Part shown: in pieces, positions 57,431-64,000 of the stretch
Numbering within the stretch: the first letter of the stretch is position 1
Layout: every line of letters starts with the position of its first letter
From: Phylloscopus collybita
Taxonomy: Eukaryota > Chordata > Aves > Passeriformes > Phylloscopidae
Assembly (NCBI GenBank): GCA_027886175.1
Contig: JAJNNQ010000026.1
Location: forward strand, 31,824,001-31,888,000
Direction of reading: 5' to 3'
Length of the DNA: 64,000 nt
Notes under the pieces: generated by a model
Told to the model about the DNA's origin: nothing
Database searches by the model: none
What the model saw: only the letters and a program-made list of their open reading frames with translations
Made by a program: the position numbers and the translations under genes

Positions 57431-60400
57431 AGCCCATTAAAATACAGTATCTTTAACCCCTGGCTTGCTGGGGTTTTTAGAAGGTTTTCATTTTTTAAAT
57501 CTCTAGTAATCTAGCTGCAATAGCTCTGAGTTCAGTGAGGAATTGCCAACTGAAGACTCAGATTTCTGAGTGGGTTGAGTAACTTCAGTGCTCTTATATA
57601 TCTTTTTTGTATGTTAGCAAGTAGTGAATTTAGAAATGATTTAGGTCTACCAAGAAGTGCTCACAGTTGTAGAAATACTCTTAGTTCTATCTAGGATACT
57701 CTGTTACTAGGATTTTTGATTGTATAGAAGCCTAGCATTTGAACCTAAGAAATTAATAAAAAGGGGGGAAAAAACATTTTTTCCTCCCACTATCAAAAAG
57801 TGGCATTCAAAACAGAGAGAGGAATTAATAAAAGTGATACCAGTATAAATAGCTATTTATATAGCAGACTTGGTTGCTTTCATGTAAGAGTCAAGAGAAA
57901 GCTGCCAAACAAATCATTTTTAATAGCACATACTCATTCCAATGAAGAAACAAGAATATTTTTAAATGATATATTATTTATTTGCATTTTTGAGGTTTTA
58001 GGAATGCTGTAATCTCAAAACACCTTTTTAGTCAGACAAGAAAATGAATGCTAATTAAAGGAGGCATCTGGTCATTTGAATTCTCCATTGCAAATGGTGT
58101 CATAAGAGATGAAGTAACTGGTACCAGAAACATTGATAGCTATGTTTTGGGGAAGGAGACTCAAAAATAATTTCTGAGAAAACTGTTTGACCTTTTATTT
58201 GTCACTGAAGAATGTGATCAATCACTGAAGTATGGAAACTATAAAAAATTCTACCAATTGCCCTTTCATGCTTGCCACATTTGGCTAATGGTACTGCTGG
58301 AACAACGGTGGGACAAGTCCCTTCATTCCAGTCAGAGGGAGATGGAAAAGGAGAGAAGGGACTCTCCTAGAAAGGATTCCCACTCAACTATGTCCCCTCC
58401 ATTCCCCCAAAACCCATATGTGAGCAGACTCTACGGTGTACAGCTTTAGAGGGATGCACTCAATAAAAGATCAGTTTTTTAAACTGAGAGCACTTAATGT
58501 TGCTTGTAGATTGGTGTTAAAATGTTCCCCCATCCCTCTAACACTAGAAGCTTCCTTAAAGAATCAGAAAAAAAGGCTTTTCCAGGGTAAATAATTTAAT
58601 CCTGAATGTTCAGATCTAGAATAGGTTCCCTAAAAGCACTTGTTTTTTTCATTAGTAAGCTGACAAGTTCTACTGTCAAGTTAGTGAAATGAAAACACCT
58701 AAGAAAAGGTATTTATTGCACTCTTGAGATTACCACCTAAACATAGAACCTGATCAAAAACATTGAAAGCCATTGGAAGAGCCTCTCCAGCTCAGCTGTT
58801 TCTCTGACGGTATTTGTTTGAAGATGCTAGGTAAAGATGCTCTCGTTACCTATGTATCTTCTTACACCTTGAAACCAGGAGTCTTATTCCCTTGTATTTG
58901 TACATTTTCTGAAAGCAGAGCCTCACAGATCCACTCTTCTTTCCAAATTTCTGTATAGAATTAAAGAAAGTCACTATGGAATTAGAGATACTTGAAACCA
59001 AGTGTTTTTTGGGTAAAGAATGCATACGTGTGCACACACATAGGAGAACCTTTTAAGATGAACAGTTCATGTGACATAGCAACTGACAAAGTCTGGTTAA
59101 TTTTACTGTCAGCAGCATGGGAAAGATTTGTGTTACATAGGGACAGTATGCAAAGGTTGCACAAACTGCCAAATAGATAATTAAAAGAAAACTAGTTTAT
59201 TATTGTGTAGTACTATCCTGTACAAAAACAAACAAAAAAAATCTAGTTATACTCTAGACTGTGTGTAACATTGAGCTTCTATAAAAAGATAGCTTTTTTC
59301 CAAATGGAAATATGCTCCTAAGTTTTTATTGTAAACTCTGTCCTTATATTTAGAAAGGATCACTGTCAGCTCCCCTTCTGAGGAAAAGGCATATATATGG
59401 CTTTTTCCTATGACATAAAGAAAATAAAAATCATTTTTTTTTAACAGGTTAATTTCTTGGTAAAGGATATGGGGATGTTCTAATGGGGTGTAGAGCAAGC
59501 TACTTAATGCATTTGAGAAAGGCATCTGAGCCATATTACAACTGGTTCAGCCAAGGCTTGGAACAGACTCAAGAGAGTTGTAGAGGTTATCTTTAATTCA
59601 AGTTACTGTGTTGTTGCACCAGCAGCACTTACACTTAGTCTTTTCTGGCAGTCACTCTTAACTTCACTTGTTAGCAGTAGTGGCTTCAGTGTTGCTAAGG
59701 GTCAAGCTTCAGTTTCAAATAGGAGGAGGTTTTTTTTTTCCCCAGTGTGATAGTTTGACTGCTCTCATTGTATGCTGCTGTAAAGGTGGTGTTTGTATGT
59801 GTAAACTGAAAAAAAATATTTCTGGAAGTTACTTTGAGGTTTAATTGCTTCTTCTTTGCTAACTGTGTAGTGGCTTTTTATCAGTGTGATTAAATAGCTA
59901 TAACAATGTAAAATGTAGTCTTTTTCTACCTATCTCCCTCACCCCTTTCTTTAAATGATGCATTTGAATTGTTTTTTTTTGCAGCTATGATAGACACATC
60001 CAGTACACATCACATTCATGATACCTACATCTTGGATGTAACATCCCAAAACCAGACTCACGTTTTTACAAGAAAAAATCACTAGGCAGTTTTGAAGTAC
60101 TTTGAGGAAGTTTTTCCCTTAAATCAGAAATTCTGTTGCCAGCTGACCATAATGAGGTGTCCTGCAGTCATCACTACTCTTTGTTTTTTAGAGGGAGTGA
60201 TTACGTCTGTAATGGTCCATATTATTACTTCTATTTGGATAAGTAGCCTGCAGGAACCTTTTTCTCATTTATCACATTTCTGTGTTTAAAATATATGATG
60301 TTTAAGAAGAGAAGTACTAACACTAGTGTTACCTTTTATATAGTACTCTTTGTACATGAAGACTGCATTTATGTCATGAAGTGAGCAAACGAGTCGCCGA

Positions 60401-63400
60401 GGACACTAACCACAACAAAGTTTGTTAGGTTTTGGGCACGTGGTTTTTTTATTTAATTGAGATCTCTGTGGAAACAGGTACTAGTCTCAAGTGACATTAA
60501 AAATAAATAGTTCTCAAGTATAACAGCTTGAGATTAATGGCATATTAGGAATTTGATGATGGCATTGCAAAGATTTGCATATATTTTAGATTTTTATGTG
60601 ATCTGTTTAGTTTTACTGGAGACACTAGGAGCATTCTTCAGATGTATAAAAATAGATTATTTTTTCTGGAATAAAGATTTCACTTAGAGCAAGGAAAGTG
60701 CAAAAAAAAAGGGATACTGTAGAGTCTGCTGAGAGTTACTCTTCAAGCTTTTTGTGAACACACTCTCTTCAACAGTTAATTTCTGCCTGAAAGAAATAAT
60801 TGTAGCATCAAGGCCTTATTCTACTAATTAAAGTAACCTGAAATTTGTTGAAAAATAGAGTCTCTAACATAATGAATAAATTATAAGTAATTGTTTTTTC
60901 TTCAGTGAGTACACTTTCTCATTTTCTCAATAATTGCCTCCTTCATACTTTTTTAACTAGGGAAATCAGGAGAAAACACAGACTATTTCAGTCTGGTGCT
61001 ATATCTGTATGTAAGAAGTGTGTCAGAAATATCCAATACGTCGTTCAGGGCTTGAATGGTGAAAATATATAGACTTCGATTCACTAATGTATAACTGCTC
61101 TTCACTTTCTCTTCAAGTTTCTTGATTTTGCAGCCACTGTAGTTTGTTAATTATTTGCGAAATGAGCTGAGTTGAAGTTGGTGGTTTATCAGCTGGTACA
61201 ATGGCCTACAATGAAAACCAGCACATACAGGACCCAGAAGATATATGTGATACTGTGATACACCTATTAATTGCTCACCTTAATTTTTTAGGCATTTTTT
61301 AAAATTGTAATGTTTCTGTAAAACTCATTTATTACTATTATATAACTTAGAGGGAAAATGAGGTACTCTGTTTTGGGCCCATCCTAAATTTTTCCTGAGT
61401 GACAGGGGGAATATTCTTTGAAATTTACAGAAGAATAGAAGTAACAGTACTTCCCATAATTATTGTCAACTAACTTTGCAGTAAGTTGTAAAGGAAAATA
61501 GTATACTGGTCTTAAATTAAAAGAACATTAAAAATTAAAAGATTATGAGAAAATAAAGAATTGTAAAATTTTTCTTTCCAGGCAACAGAAGGCCAGTGGC
61601 TATTTTGAAGCATTAAGGATTTTTCTTTGAGGAGTGTGGTTAGAAGAGGTTGTAGGCTTCATGGGAATTGTTATTACTGTGTTATTCTGGCATCCAGTGT
61701 ATTTGTCAAGTTTTAAATGAAATTTTTAACTCAGGAAGTTTAAGGTCATCATTTGACATACATCTTGTGTTAATTCAAAATACAGTGAAAAGTGGTTGTT
61801 ATTGTATCCATCTGTAGCAGTGGAAAGCAATTTCAGTAGGCTTTGGAATAAATACATATAAGATGATACACATTTTTCTACTGAGTCTGACATCTGACTT
61901 CATGAATAAAAAAGACCCTATTAATCATGGGGTGATAGAGTCACATACATTGTATTTATCATTCTTGTTGGAGAGAAAGTTGTCTCTTGTTAATGTTTTG
62001 AGGAAATGCATAGTAATTATACAAAACAAATAAGGAAAAAAACCTGTTAACTTCTGCAGAAGCTTAAATGTTGGTCTCTAACTTTTATGTTACTGCTTTA
62101 TAAATAATAGTGAGTGCATGTAGGGAATGTAATTTCTTTATCTATAATTGAGCAGTATGCATATAGGAATGTGTATGTCAATAATACTTAATTCCATGGC
62201 CTGAAAACAACTTAAGCTTACTATACATAGATGATATCTAACATCAGGTGTGCTCATGCAATCTAGAGAAAGTATGCAAGGACTCTGCAGCAAGGATATA
62301 GAAACAGCATTTTCAAATAATCTTTAATAGTATAAATGAACAACAGTTCAGTATCACAATATTTATTCCCTGGAGTTGACACAGCATGTTAGCATGTATA
62401 ACCAGAGTACACGGGGAGGGATCTATTGTCACTTAACTGGGAGCACAAGGCGGTGGATATTTATTGAAATACTCATTTTTGATCTATACCAGATAATTTT
62501 GTGGGAAACAATCTTTACCCTGACTTTCAAATACCACCTGGCTCATACTCCCCTTGAAACAAGCAGAATTCATGACTGCCAGACATCTATTCTGATATAC
62601 AAATGAAGTGATTTGATTATTTCAGTTGATTTTTAATAATTGTTTAGTACCTCCAGTTTGTACACTCTGTTCAACCTCATATTGTACATATTATACATAG
62701 TTCTTGGGGATTCCTGAATGTTTTACCTATGCCATTAGTGTCTTCAAGGAAAAGAAAGACTCAAATACTTACTCATAATGATGAGTTGATTGCATAAATT
62801 ACCTTCCAGTCTTTCTGTCATCCTAGGACGTAGTGTAAGACAGTTTTCTTTTCTTCTCCCCTGTACACATCTCTTCCATCATTTTCCTTTGAAATTCAAT
62901 GCATTATATTAAGGGGTGAAGCTTTTTTGTAAGTATTAGAAATAATATTATAACAAATATTGAAAAATTAGAATTTTCATCTTACTACGCTGAACAGTCT
63001 ACTCAAAGTCAGAAGAATTCAGGCTGTACCCCTTTGATGAAGTTTGAGGTAACAAAGAACACTGAAACAGGAAGCTCAAGTGTTTAACAAACCAGTGCAT
63101 CCTAAAGTCTTACAGCTTAGATTCTTTTTTAAAGCTTCCCACCTCTTGTTGAAGTGAGGTATCCTCTTAGTTTTGCTTTACTGCTACTGTATATTTCTCT
63201 TTTTCTGTCTTAAAAGTCCTGAAATGCGTCAGTGTCTCTTTCTTAGGTGTGTAACAGGACACTTTTGAAAACCACATTCCATAAAAAAGGCTTAATGGAT
63301 AACAAGTGCCAGTAACAAAGGGTATTTGCAGTTTTTCCTTTTCATTATTTTCAAATAACAGTGTACAAGCCCTATGTGCTATAGAAGTAGTCTTGCCAAC

Positions 63401-64000
63401 TCTAGGTTGATATCAATATACTCTGTAAGGTAGGAGTTATCAATATGTACTGCAGCGTGACAGACTTCAGCTATTAGAGCTGAAAACAGATGTAATACAA
63501 AATGAAGAGCTAAAATTACATACAGCAGGGCTGGCAGCATCATTTCCATAACCCTTTTAAAATATTTTGGAAGATTTTTCTAATGGTTGTATTTTTTCTC
63601 AGAGCTGCTGTTTTCTTCTTCCTCTTGTGCATACTATGGTTTCTGGCTCTTGGTCTTTTGTTCTAGGATTTAAATCTATCATAGATCATTGTTGACTGTT
63701 TTGTGCCTTTTTGTGTGTAGGAAAAAGAGACTTTGTGAACTACTGTATAGTACAAGTGTGTGTTCAGACTCAGTGATCCACATATCCTTCTCAATTCTGT
63801 GTGACTGTGAAAACTCCCCACATATTTTCATATCACTGGTTAGGGAAATCTAGAACTGGAAACTGAAAATCACCCCTTTTCTCCCTCAAGCCCATCATTG
63901 CCTCCATGTGCAGGCAGTTGTAAGCAGCAGACCTGAATGGATTTTGGCAGGGGGAAGAGGCACAGGCACTCATGAGTGCCTTGTAGCACTCGTGAGCAGG
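57431..64000. other. Distal intron 2 (to window edge), nothing recognised
   Basis: About 6.5 kb of AT-rich intron. Open frames up to 95 codons look like chance. No CR1, LTR, RNA gene or exon recognised. Confidence 0.5.

Larger units (their letters stand above)
45278..64000 (+). other. KHDRBS2: KHDRBS2 intron 2 (partial)
   Basis: From the donor at 45278 to the window edge. The next exon, which should encode the conserved KH core beginning FNFVGK, is not present in any frame, so the intron exceeds 18.7 kb. Confidence 0.8.

Noticed and set aside
1..64000. CRISPR arrays, operons, bacterial-type promoters, tRNA or rRNA genes
   Set aside because: None seen; the sequence is vertebrate intron.

Overview
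This is vertebrate nuclear DNA, AT-rich and almost entirely non-coding. The repeats point to a bird: many truncated CR1 LINE ends in both orientations, several solo retroviral LTRs of types I recognise from bird genomes, and no Alu, B1 or L1-like sequence. A songbird-like species is my best guess, from the LTR types and from a Topors-like retrogene; this rests on memory, not on a search.

The host gene is KHDRBS2 (SLM1), on the + strand. I can see only its second coding exon, at 45150-45277, with a clean acceptor and donor. Bases 1-45149 are therefore read as intron 1 and 45278-64000 as intron 2. Exons 1 and 3 are not in the window.

Layout: 0.29-1.2 kb, an LTR remnant carrying a second LTR-like insert. 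1.2-25.4 kb, plain intron with old CR1 pieces at 6.3, 6.9 and 20.5 kb and some microsatellites. 25.4-28.7 kb, an LTR fragment, a CR1 end, and a 679-bp solo LTR that splits another CR1 and left a CAGG target duplication. 32.0-32.4 kb, a short ALV-like solo LTR. 34.4-34.9 kb, CR1. 37.2-43.6 kb, a dense cluster: a 1.1-kb solo LTR, CR1 ends, and the remains of a small array of Topors-like sequences on the minus strand. One member is an intact 407-codon reading frame (40050-41273). 43.6-64 kb, KHDRBS2 exon 2, one solo LTR at 48.4-48.9 kb, a CR1 fragment at 57.1 kb and otherwise unassigned intron.

The item most worth following is the intact minus-strand gene. It lies antisense inside KHDRBS2 intron 1 and encodes an arginine/serine-rich protein. 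Its RING-like motif keeps five of eight expected zinc ligands, and its C-terminal half is built from 59-61-residue repeats. A dead fragment of the same gene type lies upstream of it. A duplicate of its 5' flank lies downstream and is bordered by an LTR.
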